Shown here: positions 17,207 through 26,943 of the stretch, piece after piece | Layout: the number at the start of each line of letters is the position of its first letter | How positions within the stretch are numbered: position 1 is the stretch's first letter | Source of the DNA: a bacterium | GTDB taxonomy: Bacteria; Planctomycetota; J058; JAJDCP01 | NCBI GenBank assembly: GCA_030428695.1 | Contig: JAUIEM010000015.1 | Location: 1-44,124, forward strand | Direction of reading: 5' to 3' | Length of the DNA stretch: 44,124 nucleotides | Notes under the pieces: model-generated | The model's input: the letters and a program-made list of their open reading frames with translations, nothing else | What the model was told of the DNA's origin: nothing | The model's database searches: none | Made by a program: the position numbers and the translations under genes

Positions 17207-18220
17207 ATGGATTCCTTGACCCAGGTCGCCCTCGGGGCCGCGGTCGGTGAGGCGGTCCTCGGTCGCAGGCTCGGAAACCGCGCCCTGTTGTGGGGAGGGC
17301 TCCTCGGCACCCTGCCCGACCTCGACGTGTTCATCCCCCTCGGGGACGCGGTCAGCGACTTCACCTACCACCGCTCGGCGAGCCACTCGCTGCTGGTGCT
17401 CGCCCTGCTGACGCCGCTGCTGGCCTGGCCCCTCGCGCGGCTGTACCGGGAGCGTTGCGGACAGCGCGGGCGCTGGATGCTGATGATCTTCCTCGTGTTC
17501 TGGACCCACGCCCTGCTCGACGCCTTCACGGCCTACGGCACGCAGATCCTCTGGCCGCTGGTCGAGACGCCGGTCAGCTGGTCGACGCTGTTCATCATCG
17601 ACCCGCTCTACACCCTGCCGCTGCTGGTCGGCACGGGCGGCGCCCTGGTGCTGACCCGGAAGAGCGACCGCGGACACCTCCTCAACCGCTGGGGGCTGGT
17701 GCTCAGCACCGCCTACATCGCCTGGTCCCTGGCCGCGAAGGGGATCGTCGACGCCCGCGTCGAGACGGCGCTCGAGCAGCAGGGCGTCGAGCACACCGCG
17801 GTGTTCACCACTCCAGCTCCGTTCAACACGCTGCTGTGGCGGGCCGTGGTGCGGACGCGCGACGGCTACCACGAGGCCTACCTGTCCCTCTTCGACGGGA
17901 CGGAGCCGGTGCGCTTCCGGGCCTACCCGAGCGCGGACGCGCTCCTCGAGCCCCTCGCGGGGAGCTGGCCGGTGGCGCGGCTGCGCTGGTTCACCCGCGG
18001 CTTCTACGGCGTGCAGGAGCTCGATGAGCAGGTCGTGATCAGCGACCTGCGCATGGGAGGGGAGCCGCACTACGTGTTCCGCTTCGCGGTCGCGGAGCGC
18101 GACGGCGCGGGGCTCCGCCCGGTCGCGCCCGTCCTGCTCCCGGCGGTGCGCGACTGGAGCGTGCTGCCGCGCCTCTGGGCGCGGATCTGGGATCCCGCGG
18201 TGCGGGTCTCGCCGGACTGA
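17207..18220 (+). CDS. Membrane-bound metal-dependent hydrolase family protein (YdjM/DUF457-like)
   Basis: The ATG at 17207 (MDSLTQVALGAAVGEAV) has GGAGG eight bases upstream and matches the usual N-terminus of this family; an earlier in-frame ATG lacks a ribosome-binding site. The 337-residue protein shows the family hallmarks GTLPDLDVF and YHRSASHSL (about residues 34-62), conserved His/Asp residues thought to bind metal, and WTHALLDAFTAYGTQ further on. At least four membrane helices fill the first 190 residues, followed by a soluble C-terminal domain. The family is annotated as inner-membrane metal-dependent hydrolase, and its substrate is not established. It stands alone, convergent with the IPT/propeller lipoprotein gene. 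Confidence 0.88.
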   Translation: MDSLTQVALGAAVGEAVLGRRLGNRALLWGGLLGTLPDLDVFIPLGDAVSDFTYHRSASHSLLVLALLTPLLAWPLARLYRERCGQRGRWMLMIFLVFWTHALLDAFTAYGTQILWPLVETPVSWSTLFIIDPLYTLPLLVGTGGALVLTRKSDRGHLLNRWGLVLSTAYIAWSLAAKGIVDARVETALEQQGVEHTAVFTTPAPFNTLLWRAVVRTRDGYHEAYLSLFDGTEPVRFRAYPSADALLEPLAGSWPVARLRWFTRGFYGVQELDEQVVISDLRMGGEPHYVFRFAVAERDGAGLRPVAPVLLPAVRDWSVLPRLWARIWDPAVRVSPD

Positions 18221-18242
18221 GCGAACCTGCGCCCCGCTGCGC

Positions 18243-21146
18243 TCACATGCCGCCGATCACCGTGCGGTAGACCCCGGCGAAGGTTCCGGCGTAGACCCGG
18301 GACGGCGTCAGCGGATCGATCGCCAGCGTCCGCGCCGCCGACTCCAGCCCGGAGTGGGCGTCGAGCCAGAAGCCCGCGCCGTTGGTCGACTTCTCGAGGA
18401 CGAAGCCGCCGGCGGCGTAGACGATCGCGGGGTTGCCGGGGTCGATCACCAGCCCGTAGGCGCGCTTCGGGCTGAGCCCGCTGCTGCGGTCGACCCAGCT
18501 CGCGCCGCCGTTGACCGTGCGGTAGATCCCGGGAAAGCTCGACTGGACGGACGCGAAGTAGACGATCGATGGGTTGCCGGGGTCGATCGCGAGGTCGGCG
18601 ACGGCGGCCGGGGTCGCCCCGCCTCCGTTCGCGGGCAGCCAGCTCGCCCCGCCGTTGGTGGTCCGGTACACGCCGTCGTTGGAGGTCCCCGCGTAGACGA
18701 TCAGCGGCGCGGTCGGGTCGATGGCCAGGGCGTGCACACCGCCCGGCAGTCCGCTGCCGACGTCGATCCAGCTGTCGCCACCGTCCAGGGAGGCGTACAC
18801 GCCGTCGTTGCTCGTCCCGGCGTACAGGATGTCCGGACTCTGCGGATCGATCGCCAGGGCGTACACCGAGCTGGGACTCAGGCCGCTCGCGGCCTGGTTC
18901 CACGACTGGCCGCCGTCATGGCTGCGGTAGACCTTGCCGAAGTCGGTGCCGACGTACAGGGTCTCGCTGCCGCCCGGCCGCAGCGCGAGGGCGCGCACGC
19001 CGAGGTGGGCGAGCCCGGCGTTGACCGGCGTCCAGCTCACGGCCCCGTCGTCCGAGCGGAATACGCCCGCGCCGTCGGTCGCGGCGTACAGGGTGTCCGG
19101 GCTGGCGGGGGCGACGGCGAGGTCGTGGATCACGACATCGCGCAGGCCGGTCGTCCGCAGCTCCCAGCTCAGCCCCCCGTCGCTCGAGCGGGCGACGCCT
19201 TCCCCGTCGCTCCCGCAGTACACGGCGCCCCCGGCGGGGTCGAAGACGACGGTGTTGAGGTTGAGCTGTCGCAGCCCGCTGTGCGACGCGGTCCAGCTCG
19301 CGCCCGCGTCGGTCGAGCGGAACAGGCCGCCGGCGGTCGTCGCCAGCAGGGTGCTCCCATCGCTGGCGAGGCCCGTCACGGTTCCTCCGACCGAGCCGCC
19401 CGCGGTCCAGGTCGCGCCGCCGTCGACGGAGCGGAACACGCCGCCCTGCAGCGTGCCGACCCAGACCGTCGTCGGGGAGACCGGATCGAAGGCGAGCGCG
19501 CGCAGGTCGAGCTGGCTCAGCCCGGTGTTGCTCGCCGCCCAGGTCGTTCCCCCGTCGTCGCTCGCGTACACGCCGCCGCTGCCGGTCGCGGCGAGCAGCC
19601 GGTCCGGGACGGCGGGATCGAGGGCGAGCCCGACGACCTGGCTCGGCAGCCCGCTGCCCGCGTCCGTCCAGCTGAGCGCGCCGTCGGTGCTCTTCGCGAC
19701 CCCGGTGGTCGTGACGTAGAGGGTCGCGGGCGCGGCCGGGTCGATGACGATGGCCCGGCAGACCAGGCTGCTCAGGCCGCTGTTCATCGCCGTCCAGGTC
19801 GCGCCGCCGTCCAGGCTCTTGTGCACGCCGCCCGAGGTGGTGACGTAGAGGGTCTGGTGGACGAGCGGGTCGATCGCGATCCCGAAGATCGAGCGGTGGG
19901 CGCCGGTGCCGCTGTTGTCGTTCGACCAGCGCAGGCCGGCGTCGGTCGACTTGTACACCCCGTCCCGGGTGCCGGCGTAGAGTGTCAGGGGATCCCCCGG
20001 GTCGACCGCGAGGCTGAAGGCGAACGCGCCCCACAGGCCCTCCCCGGCGAACTGCCAGGCGGTGTAGGTGAAGCCGTCGACCAAAGTCGCCGTGCCGTTC
20101 GCGTTGCTGACGACGACGTCCTCGCTCTGGTCGAGGACCCCCGCGGGCAGCGTCCCGACCGCCGTCTGCGGGTCTGGCAGGCTCAGGCCGGTCAGCGCCT
20201 GGCCGCCGATGCTCACCGTCGTCCCCGCGACGAAGCCGCGGCCGGTCACGGTGATCGTCGAGCCGCCGGTCGGCGGTCCGGTGTCCGGGCTGACCGCGAG
20301 CAGCTCGACCCCGTACTGGAAGGCGCCGCTCAGGGTGACGCTGCCGTTCGCGCCGCTGACCACGACGTCCGCCGGCCCCAGGCTCCCCGGTGGGACCGCT
20401 CCGCTCAACACTCCTGCGCCGCGCGTCAGCCCGGTCAGGGGGGCGCCGCCGACGGTCGCCGTGGTCGAGGTGTCGAAACCCCGGCCGCTGATCGTGATCG
20501 TCGTGCCGCCGCCGACCGGGCCGGCCGCCGGGCTGAGGCCGCTGAGCTCCAGGCCGTAGTGGAAGGCGTCGTGCAGGGTGGCAGCGCCGTTCGCGTTGCT
20601 GACGACGACATCCGCGTCGCCGGTGGCTCCTGCGGGCGTCGTCCCGGTGATGGTCTGGCGGTCGACGATCGCGGCGCCCGCGAGCGGCTGGCCGCCGATG
20701 CTGACCGTGGTGCCGGCGACGAAGCCGGCGCCGCGCACGGTGACCGGGGTCCCGCCCGCGCCCGGGCCTTGCGCCGGGCTGATCGAGAGCAGCTCGACGC
20801 CGTAGAAGAAGCCGTCGCTCAGGGTGGCGCTCGCGCTTCCCTGGCTGACGACCACGTCGCTCGCCCCAGTGCTTCCGGCGGGCACGACGCCGGTCAGGGT
20901 CTGCGCATCGACGACCTGGAGGTTGGCGAGGAGCTGGCCGCCGATCGTGACGCTGGCGCTGGAGGCGAAGCCGCTGCCGGTCAGGGTGACGGCGCTCCCG
21001 CCGGCGACCGCTCCGGCGTCCGGGGTGATGCTGGAAAGGCTCAGGGCCGGCGCGGGGGGCGTGGTGCTTCCGCCGCCGCCTCCGCTGCTTCCGCCTCCTC
21101 CGCATCCGATGAGGAACAGGCCGACGACGAGGAAGTGCGCGCGCAT
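18243..21146 (-). CDS. Lipoprotein with four IPT/TIG domains and a BNR/Ycf48-like propeller
   Basis: The start is the ATG at 21146, which gives a lipoprotein signal with lipobox LIGC (Cys15) followed by a poly-glycine/serine linker; GGAG lies eight bases upstream. An upstream in-frame ATG would bury the signal peptide. Residues about 33-360 contain four IPT/TIG Ig-like domains, each beginning like ITPDAG..GGxxVTLTGSGF and ending with DVVVSxxNGxATL. Residues about 370-967 are about a dozen repeats of the sortilin/BNR type (GGVYRSTDGGATWTA, then ALAIDP, then TLYAGT), forming one or two beta-propellers. It is a surface or periplasmic binding or adhesion protein of unknown ligand. The repeats are well conserved at DNA level too. 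Confidence 0.93.
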   Translation of the reverse strand: MRAHFLVVGLFLIGCGGGGSSGGGGGSTTPPAPALSLSSITPDAGAVAGGSAVTLTGSGFASSASVTIGGQLLANLQVVDAQTLTGVVPAGSTGASDVVVSQGSASATLSDGFFYGVELLSISPAQGPGAGGTPVTVRGAGFVAGTTVSIGGQPLAGAAIVDRQTITGTTPAGATGDADVVVSNANGAATLHDAFHYGLELSGLSPAAGPVGGGTTITISGRGFDTSTTATVGGAPLTGLTRGAGVLSGAVPPGSLGPADVVVSGANGSVTLSGAFQYGVELLAVSPDTGPPTGGSTITVTGRGFVAGTTVSIGGQALTGLSLPDPQTAVGTLPAGVLDQSEDVVVSNANGTATLVDGFTYTAWQFAGEGLWGAFAFSLAVDPGDPLTLYAGTRDGVYKSTDAGLRWSNDNSGTGAHRSIFGIAIDPLVHQTLYVTTSGGVHKSLDGGATWTAMNSGLSSLVCRAIVIDPAAPATLYVTTTGVAKSTDGALSWTDAGSGLPSQVVGLALDPAVPDRLLAATGSGGVYASDDGGTTWAASNTGLSQLDLRALAFDPVSPTTVWVGTLQGGVFRSVDGGATWTAGGSVGGTVTGLASDGSTLLATTAGGLFRSTDAGASWTASHSGLRQLNLNTVVFDPAGGAVYCGSDGEGVARSSDGGLSWELRTTGLRDVVIHDLAVAPASPDTLYAATDGAGVFRSDDGAVSWTPVNAGLAHLGVRALALRPGGSETLYVGTDFGKVYRSHDGGQSWNQAASGLSPSSVYALAIDPQSPDILYAGTSNDGVYASLDGGDSWIDVGSGLPGGVHALAIDPTAPLIVYAGTSNDGVYRTTNGGASWLPANGGGATPAAVADLAIDPGNPSIVYFASVQSSFPGIYRTVNGGASWVDRSSGLSPKRAYGLVIDPGNPAIVYAAGGFVLEKSTNGAGFWLDAHSGLESAARTLAIDPLTPSRVYAGTFAGVYRTVIGGM

Positions 21147-21328
21147 GGGGATCTCCGTAGGTCCATTGTCTCGCGAGGAGTGATCCGGCAGAGGACCGGC
21201 CTCTACGGGCCTTGCCGCGCGCGCGGTCGGTGGGCGCGAGATTTCTGGAGGTTCTGTTTCGATGGGCGCAGCGTTGACGCCCTCCGCCCCCGCCGCCACC
21301 CTGGGGAGACTTCCACCGAGGTTCCCCG

Positions 21329-22675
21329 ATGCGCTCTCCCCTGCCCTGGATCGTCGCCCTCGCCCTCGCCTGCAGCGCCGGCGAGCTGCGGGTCGGCGTC
21401 GCCGAGATCGAGCTCGACCTGCCCGAGGGCGTGCCCCTCGCCGGCTACGGCAGCCGCTTGCGGCTGGGGGTGCCGGACATGGACCCGGACAACCACCACG
21501 TCCTGCACGAGCCCTCGACCGGCGTGCGCGATCCGATCACGGCCCAGGCCCTGGTCTTTACCGAGGGGGAGCGCACGGCGGCGCTGGTCTGCCTCGACGC
21601 GATCGGGGTCGAGGGCCTGCTGGTCGAGGAGCTGGAGGAAGCGGCGCGGGAGCGCGGCGTACCGCTCGATGAGGACGGGCTGTGGCTCGCCGCGAGCCAC
21701 ACCCACCACGGGCCGGGCGCCCTCAGCCGGCGCTGGATCTGGCAGCTCGCGGCGGTCGACCGCTTCGACCCCGAGGTCCACGAGCGCGTGCTGACGGGGC
21801 TGACCGACGTGCTCGAAGCCGCCTGGCGGGGGCTGCGCCCGGCGCGCATCGGCCACGGGGGCGTCGCGGTCCCCGGCACCACCCGCAACCGCCGGGCGGG
21901 CCGCTCGGAGCGCACGACGGGGGCGGACGTCGACCCGACCCTGCGCATGCTGCGCGTCGACGACGCGACGACGGGCGCGCCCCTGGCGGCGGTGCTGAAC
22001 TTCGCCGTCCACGGCACCTGCCTCGACGACGCGCTGATGGAGCTGTCCGGCGACGTGCCCGGGGCGATCCGGCGCGCGGTCTCCGCGCGGCTCGGCATCC
22101 CGGTGCTGTTCAGCCAGGGGGCGCTCGGGGACGTGTCGCCCTCGCCGGGGGGTGAGCGCGGCATGGCGGAGCTTCCGCCGCAGCTCGCCGAGGCCGCCGC
22201 GACCCTGCACGCCCGCATCGAGACCGGGGATGCCGCGCTCGGCCTGGCTTGCGTGTCCCACGACTTCGGCGGCTTCCGCCTGCATCCCGGCGTCGGCGAG
22301 GGAGAGCTGGAGGAGGGCAGCCTCGGCCTGCGCCTCCTGCGCCGGTTGGCCGCCCTCGATCCGCGCCTCGGGCCGCCCTGGCTCGACACCCGCTTCCGCT
22401 TCGCCGCCTTGCGGCTCGGCTCCCTCTTGTGGCTGGGGGCGCCCGGCGAGCCGATCGTCGAGCTCGGCGGACGGTTGCGGGCGCTCGGCACCGGGGCCGG
22501 CTACGCGGAGACCTGGGTCATCGGCTGCTGCAACGGGCACATGGGCTACATCACCACCCCCGAGGAGTACGACGAGGGCGGCTACGAGGCCTGGATGACC
22601 TTCTACGGGCGCGACACCGGACCGCAGGTGGAGCGGGCGCTGGAGGAGGCGATCGAGGCGCTGGGCGGGCGGTAG
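21329..22675 (+). CDS. Neutral/alkaline ceramidase-like hydrolase (N-terminal domain)
   Basis: This 448-residue protein has a probable N-terminal signal (MRSPLPWIVALALACSAGEL). It then shows the typical start of the neutral non-lysosomal ceramidase family, VGVAEIELDLPEGVPLAGYG. Family motifs follow in order: the metal-site SHTHHGPGA (123-131), NFAVHGTCL (about 226-234) and GDVSPS (about 267-272), where the serine corresponds to the active-site serine region. It ends with a TGPQVERALEEAIEAL helix and lacks the C-terminal immunoglobulin-like domain of full ceramidases. Many bacterial relatives have unknown amidase substrates, so activity on ceramide is not certain. GAGG precedes the ATG at 21329. 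It is convergent with the paralogous pair to its right. Confidence 0.85.
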   Translation: MRSPLPWIVALALACSAGELRVGVAEIELDLPEGVPLAGYGSRLRLGVPDMDPDNHHVLHEPSTGVRDPITAQALVFTEGERTAALVCLDAIGVEGLLVEELEEAARERGVPLDEDGLWLAASHTHHGPGALSRRWIWQLAAVDRFDPEVHERVLTGLTDVLEAAWRGLRPARIGHGGVAVPGTTRNRRAGRSERTTGADVDPTLRMLRVDDATTGAPLAAVLNFAVHGTCLDDALMELSGDVPGAIRRAVSARLGIPVLFSQGALGDVSPSPGGERGMAELPPQLAEAAATLHARIETGDAALGLACVSHDFGGFRLHPGVGEGELEEGSLGLRLLRRLAALDPRLGPPWLDTRFRFAALRLGSLLWLGAPGEPIVELGGRLRALGTGAGYAETWVIGCCNGHMGYITTPEEYDEGGYEAWMTFYGRDTGPQVERALEEAIEALGGR

Positions 22676-22690
22676 CCGGCCTGCCCGGAA

Positions 22691-24142
22691 CTACTCCGCC
22701 AGCCTGATCTCTGCCCCGCTGTCGGCGTCCGGGAAGTGCGACACGCGGGAGTGCTCGATGCCGTCCTCCTCCGGTCCGAGCCTGCCTCCGTCGTCTTCGC
22801 CGTCCTCCCCGACCGACCAGGCACGCAGGCCGCGGTCCATGCGCTCCCAGCGCAGGGGCTGTTCGGGGGCGAAGGGGTCGGGGAAGGTCGCGCCGAGCTC
22901 CCCGGGCTCGGGCCAGCGTCCTTCACGGAGGGCGAAGCCGCGGACCTCGCACAGCAGGCGCAGGCAGTCTCGTTGGGCGGTCCAGTGCAGGCGGGTGACG
23001 CTCCAGCGCCGGAAGACCGCCGCGAGGTCGGACGCCTCGCTGTCATCGCGCGCGGCGATCGCCGAGAGCTCGCGCCAGCGTTCCGCCGGAGGCAGGGCGA
23101 GAGCCTCGGCGACGTCCTGGTAGACCCGCTCCAGGCCGCTCCACCGGTAGCCGACCCGCAGGGCGAGACGCTCGTACCAGGGCCCGGGCTCGATACCCGA
23201 GAGGGGCAGCGGGAGCGCGGCGTCCAGCTCCCGGCCCGCCTGCAGGGCGACGACGCACTGGTTGAACACCTGCTCCTCGTCGAGGGTCCGGCCCGCAGGG
23301 GGAAGCGCGAGTCGGGTGAGGCCTTCCTGCAGGGCCCCGAGCGACGCCTCGTCGAGGGGCCGGCCGAGCTGCTCGGCGACGAGCGACAGCCCGAGCTGGG
23401 AGATGGTGATGCCGACCAGGTTCCAGAGCAGGAAGGGCCGCCGGGCGAGGTCCAGACCGACGCCCACCGCCTCGAGGGAGCGCTCGACGGCCTCGCGTGG
23501 AGGGGCTTCCCAGGCCTCGAGGGCGAGCAGGTCGACGACCGCGCGGTAGCCGTTCTGGAGCTCCGCCACGCCCTGCGTGGGGGAGAGCAGCGTGTCGACC
23601 CAGCGGCAGCGGTCGCGGCGCTGGGCTTCGGCGACCAACGCGAGCAGCGGCCGGTAGCGCTGACGCTGGGCGTTCATCATCGCCACCAGCGCGGGCAGAT
23701 CGTCCTCGTCCTGGAACCAGGTGTCGGTCGCGGCGTTCAGCACCAGGATGTCGGTGGCGAGCTCGACGACCCAGGCGGTGTCGCCGGTGCGCACGAGCTC
23801 ATGGGCGAGGTCGAGGGCGTACAGATCGTCGCCTTCGGCCGCGGGCATGCCCGCGCTCCACTCCCCCGCCGGCAGGGGGTGCGCGGGCGCGTCGGGGTCG
23901 GCTTCGTGCTCGCCGAGCACCCACTCCAGGGCGCGGTAGACGTCGGCGGCGTCGCCCTCCTCGGCGGGGCCGAAGGTCGGGCGCAGCCCGTCCGGGGTGG
24001 GGGCGCTGAGTTGCGTGCGCAGGTCGGCCACGCGCGTCGCCAGGCTGGCGCGGGCAAAGAGCTCGATGCCGATCGCGGCCCCGAGGCAGAGCAGGAGCGC
24101 GAGGGCGAGCAGGGCGAGGATCTTGCGGGTGCGGGATGCCAC
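22691..24142 (-). CDS. Membrane-anchored planctomycete-type protein, paralog 1
   Basis: The GTG start at 24142 has GGAGG six bases upstream. The 483-residue protein begins with a basic tip and one membrane helix (about residues 8-27). It then has a mostly helical domain and ends in a block reading ALREGRWPEPGEL, then PDPFAPEQPLRW, then LRAWSVGEDGEDDGG. This last block resembles the C-terminal part of type II secretion pseudopilins and is typical of large families of uncharacterised planctomycete proteins. It shares its whole architecture with the gene at 24170-25609, so the two are tandem duplicates. A periplasmic, membrane-tethered location is likely. No enzymatic motif is visible and the function is unknown. 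Confidence 0.88.
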   Translation of the reverse strand: MASRTRKILALLALALLLCLGAAIGIELFARASLATRVADLRTQLSAPTPDGLRPTFGPAEEGDAADVYRALEWVLGEHEADPDAPAHPLPAGEWSAGMPAAEGDDLYALDLAHELVRTGDTAWVVELATDILVLNAATDTWFQDEDDLPALVAMMNAQRQRYRPLLALVAEAQRRDRCRWVDTLLSPTQGVAELQNGYRAVVDLLALEAWEAPPREAVERSLEAVGVGLDLARRPFLLWNLVGITISQLGLSLVAEQLGRPLDEASLGALQEGLTRLALPPAGRTLDEEQVFNQCVVALQAGRELDAALPLPLSGIEPGPWYERLALRVGYRWSGLERVYQDVAEALALPPAERWRELSAIAARDDSEASDLAAVFRRWSVTRLHWTAQRDCLRLLCEVRGFALREGRWPEPGELGATFPDPFAPEQPLRWERMDRGLRAWSVGEDGEDDGGRLGPEEDGIEHSRVSHFPDADSGAEIRLAE

Positions 24143-24169
24143 GTGGTGCCTCCAGGGAAGGGAACGGAG

Positions 24170-25609
24170 CTACTCCTCGAGCCACACTTCCGCGCCGGCG
24201 TCGCAGCCCGGGTAGGCGGCAGCCTGCGGACGCTCGGGATGTCCCTCCGGGGTGATCCGGCCGACGTCGTCCTCGCCGTCGGCGCCGACGGACCAGGCGC
24301 GCAGGCGTCCGCCTTCCAGGCTCCACGACAGGCGCCGGGAGGGGGCGTAGGGGTCCGGGACCGGCGCGAGCTCTCCGGGCCGCGGCCAGCGTCCCTCGCG
24401 CAGCGCGAACAGGCGCAGCTCGCACAGGAGCACCAGGCAGCGGTGCACGACCTCCTGGTCCTGGCGGGTCTGGTCCCAGCGCCGGAGGAGGTGGACGAGA
24501 TCGGCGAGCGGCTCGTCATCCTCCACCTCCGTCTCGAGCTGGTCGAGGGCGACGATCCGCTCGGGCCAGGGCATCCCGAGGGCCTCCCCGAACGCCTCGA
24601 GGGCGCGCTCGTGGCGGCTCCAGCGCAGCCCCGCGACGAGCGCGAACGACTCGTACCACGGGCCCGGCTCGACCTCGCGCAGGGCGGCCAGCTCGACGTC
24701 GAGGGCGTAGCCGGCGCGGCGGGCGAGGACGCCGCGGGCGAGCAGGGTCTCCTGCGCGAAGGTCACCTCGGCCGGGGGCAGCTCCAGCGCCTCCAGACCG
24801 TCGCGGAGACGGGTGAGCGCGGTGCTGTCGAGGGACTGCCCGAGCTGCTCGGCGACGAGGTCCAGGGCGCCGGCCGCGGTCGCGAGACCGGCGAGCTGCG
24901 GGTTGTGGAGCGGCTGCCGGGCGCGGTCGAGGCCCATCGCGACGGCCTCGAGGCAAAGGTCGACGGCCTCGAGCGGCGGGGCCTCGGCGATCTCGAGGGC
25001 GAGCAGATCGAGCAGGACCATGTAGGCGCGGTCCGTCGCGGTCGGGTGCTTGTCCCAGGCGGCGAGGGACTCGACCCAGCGGCAGCGCTCCCGGCTCGCC
25101 GCCTGGCGGAGCAGCGCGAGCAGGGGACGGTAGCGCGCGCGCTGTTCCTCGGCGAGGGTGAGCAGGCGGGGCAGGTCGGCCGGTCCCGCGAAGCGCTTGC
25201 CGCCGCCGAGGTAGGCGATGTCGGTCGCGGCGAGCACCACCCGGGCGGTGTCACCGGTCCGGCGGAGCAGGCGGACGAGGTCGAGGGCGTAGAGATCCTC
25301 GTCGAGGGCTTCGGGCATCCCGGCCTGCCAGTCTCCCGGGGGGAGGGGGTGGACGGGGGGCTCCGGCTGCCCGTCGAAGTGCTGGGCGAGCAACCACTCC
25401 AGGGCGAGGTAGCAGTCGGCGGCGTCGCCGGGCTCGACCGGATGCAGCGCCGGCCGCCGGCCGTCGGGCAGGGGGGCGAAGAGCGCGTCTCGCAGGGCTT
25501 CGACCCGGCGCGTGAGCCGGTGCCGGGCGGTGAGCTCCAGGCCGATCGGGGCGATGAGCGCGAGGCCGAGGCCGAGCAGCAGGACGGTCTTGCGTGCGCG
25601 GGAAGCCAT
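24170..25609 (-). CDS. Membrane-anchored planctomycete-type protein, paralog 2
   Basis: The ATG at 25609 (MASRARKTVLLLGLGLAL) has GAGGG upstream and matches the start of the neighbouring paralog; a more distant in-frame ATG would add 47 proline- and glycine-rich residues with no signal. The protein is 479 residues with one N-terminal membrane helix (about 8-25). The central helical domain contains CRWVESL, DLLALEIAEAPP and EPGPWYESFAL, all paralleled in the downstream copy. The same ALREGRWPRPGEL...WSVGADGEDDVGR ending is present. The two genes are 27 bases apart and likely one transcription unit. Function is unknown; divergence between copies is substantial, so the duplication is not recent. 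Confidence 0.88.
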   Translation of the reverse strand: MASRARKTVLLLGLGLALIAPIGLELTARHRLTRRVEALRDALFAPLPDGRRPALHPVEPGDAADCYLALEWLLAQHFDGQPEPPVHPLPPGDWQAGMPEALDEDLYALDLVRLLRRTGDTARVVLAATDIAYLGGGKRFAGPADLPRLLTLAEEQRARYRPLLALLRQAASRERCRWVESLAAWDKHPTATDRAYMVLLDLLALEIAEAPPLEAVDLCLEAVAMGLDRARQPLHNPQLAGLATAAGALDLVAEQLGQSLDSTALTRLRDGLEALELPPAEVTFAQETLLARGVLARRAGYALDVELAALREVEPGPWYESFALVAGLRWSRHERALEAFGEALGMPWPERIVALDQLETEVEDDEPLADLVHLLRRWDQTRQDQEVVHRCLVLLCELRLFALREGRWPRPGELAPVPDPYAPSRRLSWSLEGGRLRAWSVGADGEDDVGRITPEGHPERPQAAAYPGCDAGAEVWLEE

Positions 25610-25773
25610 GGCGACCCTCGGGATGCCTCCCTCCAAGCCTAGCAGACTGCGGGGGAGCGTGCCGCGTCGCTGCGGTGACGGGAGGGGAAGGATTCCCGAC
25701 CTCGCCGCAAGCCCGCCCCCGGCATCGACCGATACATCCGAAGGACCCACACACGGAAGAAGAGGGCGCGGCG

Positions 25774-26943
25774 ATGGCGGAATGGAACCTGCAGGACATC
25801 CTCGACAACCGGCTGGAGAAGGCCCACGTGCGGGATCTCCTCTCCAAGGGGGTCGAGCGTATCCGGGTGATCAAGGAGTCGGCCTTCGACACCCTCCTGC
25901 GCGAGCTGGCCGAGCCGGGCAAGCCCCCGCGCCGGCTGCTCGAGCGGGTGCAGCAGCTCGAGCGCGAGCTCGCGCTGGCGCGCAAGGAGCAGTCGAGCTC
26001 GAGCGCGACCGGCCGGGAGAGCCGGCTGCTCGAGGAGGAGACGAAGAAGCGCATCCGCCTCGAGCAGGAGTCCCGCGCGCTGCACGAGGACCGCGAGCAG
26101 ATGCTGCGGCTGAAGACCGAGCTCGAGCGCAAGTGCGGCAAGCTGCGCGAGGACAACCGCGACCTGCAGCACCAGCTCGAGCGGGCGAAGATCGAGATCT
26201 CCCGCCTGCGGGCGGGCTCGAGCGCGGCGCTGCGGGCGGTCGGCGAGCGGGGCGGCCGGCCGCAGCCTCAGCCGCAGGTCACCACCCGGGGCGGGCGCAA
26301 GACCCTGCCGGAGGCGCGCCGCAAGCCCCTGAGCCGCGGCTCCTCCCAGGCGCTGCTGCAGGCCCTCGCCGACGAGACCCGCAGCGCGAGCGGGGACGCC
26401 CTGCCGGTCCCGGTGGCGGAAGCGGCGGAAGCGAAACCGGCGGCGGCGCGGCCCGTGGCGGCGCGGTCGGCGGAAGCGAAACCGGCGGCGTTGCGGCCGG
26501 CGGCGAAACCGGCGGCGCGTCCCGCCCGGGCGCAGCCTGCTCCCGTGCAGGCCACGGCGCAGGCCGCGGCGAAGGCTGCTCCGACGCTGTCCGCGGCGCA
26601 GCCCGCGCCGGCGGCGAAGGCTGTTCCCGCGCAAGCTGCGGCGCAGCCCGCGCCCGCGCAGCCCGCGGCGAGGAAGCCCGCGCCCGCGGGGGCGAAGCCC
26701 GCTCTCGCGGGGGCGAAGCCCGCTCCGGCGGTGGCGAAGTCCGCTCCCGCGCAGCCCGCATCCGCCCCGGTGAAGCCGGCGGCCGCGCAGGCCGAACCGG
26801 CGAAGAAGCCGAGCGCGCCTGCCAGCGGCTTCGGCTTCGCCGGCGCCCAGAGCATCCCGTCGCGGCCCCGCAAGGCCCGCAAGCCCGCCCTGAGCGGCGG
26901 TCGGCCGAAGATCCCGAGCTTCGGCTTCGGAGGCGGCGCATGA
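25774..26943 (+). CDS. Coiled-coil and Ala/Pro-rich linker protein upstream of the MamK-like actin
   Basis: This is a 389-residue protein; ATG at 25774 follows GAAGAAGAGGG. Four regions are visible. Residues 1-48 form a folded-looking helical head (EWNLQDILDNRLEKAHVRDL). Residues about 52-146 form a long charged coiled coil. Residues about 212-347 form a low-complexity Ala/Pro/Lys linker built from imperfect repeats such as SAEAKPAALRPAAKPAA. The last 40 residues are basic and carry two FGF-type motifs (SGFGFAGA and PSFGFGGGA). There is no signal peptide. The stop overlaps the next start as ATGA. The design, a head, rod, flexible tether and basic tail, suggests a cytosolic adaptor that links the actin-like filament to cargo or DNA. 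That is inference; I know no family for it. Confidence 0.8.
   Translation: MAEWNLQDILDNRLEKAHVRDLLSKGVERIRVIKESAFDTLLRELAEPGKPPRRLLERVQQLERELALARKEQSSSSATGRESRLLEEETKKRIRLEQESRALHEDREQMLRLKTELERKCGKLREDNRDLQHQLERAKIEISRLRAGSSAALRAVGERGGRPQPQPQVTTRGGRKTLPEARRKPLSRGSSQALLQALADETRSASGDALPVPVAEAAEAKPAAARPVAARSAEAKPAALRPAAKPAARPARAQPAPVQATAQAAAKAAPTLSAAQPAPAAKAVPAQAAAQPAPAQPAARKPAPAGAKPALAGAKPAPAVAKSAPAQPASAPVKPAAAQAEPAKKPSAPASGFGFAGAQSIPSRPRKARKPALSGGRPKIPSFGFGGGA

Noticed and set aside
18354..21794. Plus-strand open frame of 1146 codons opposite the propeller lipoprotein
   Set aside because: It is an antisense shadow; repeats in it mirror the BNR repeats of the real gene.
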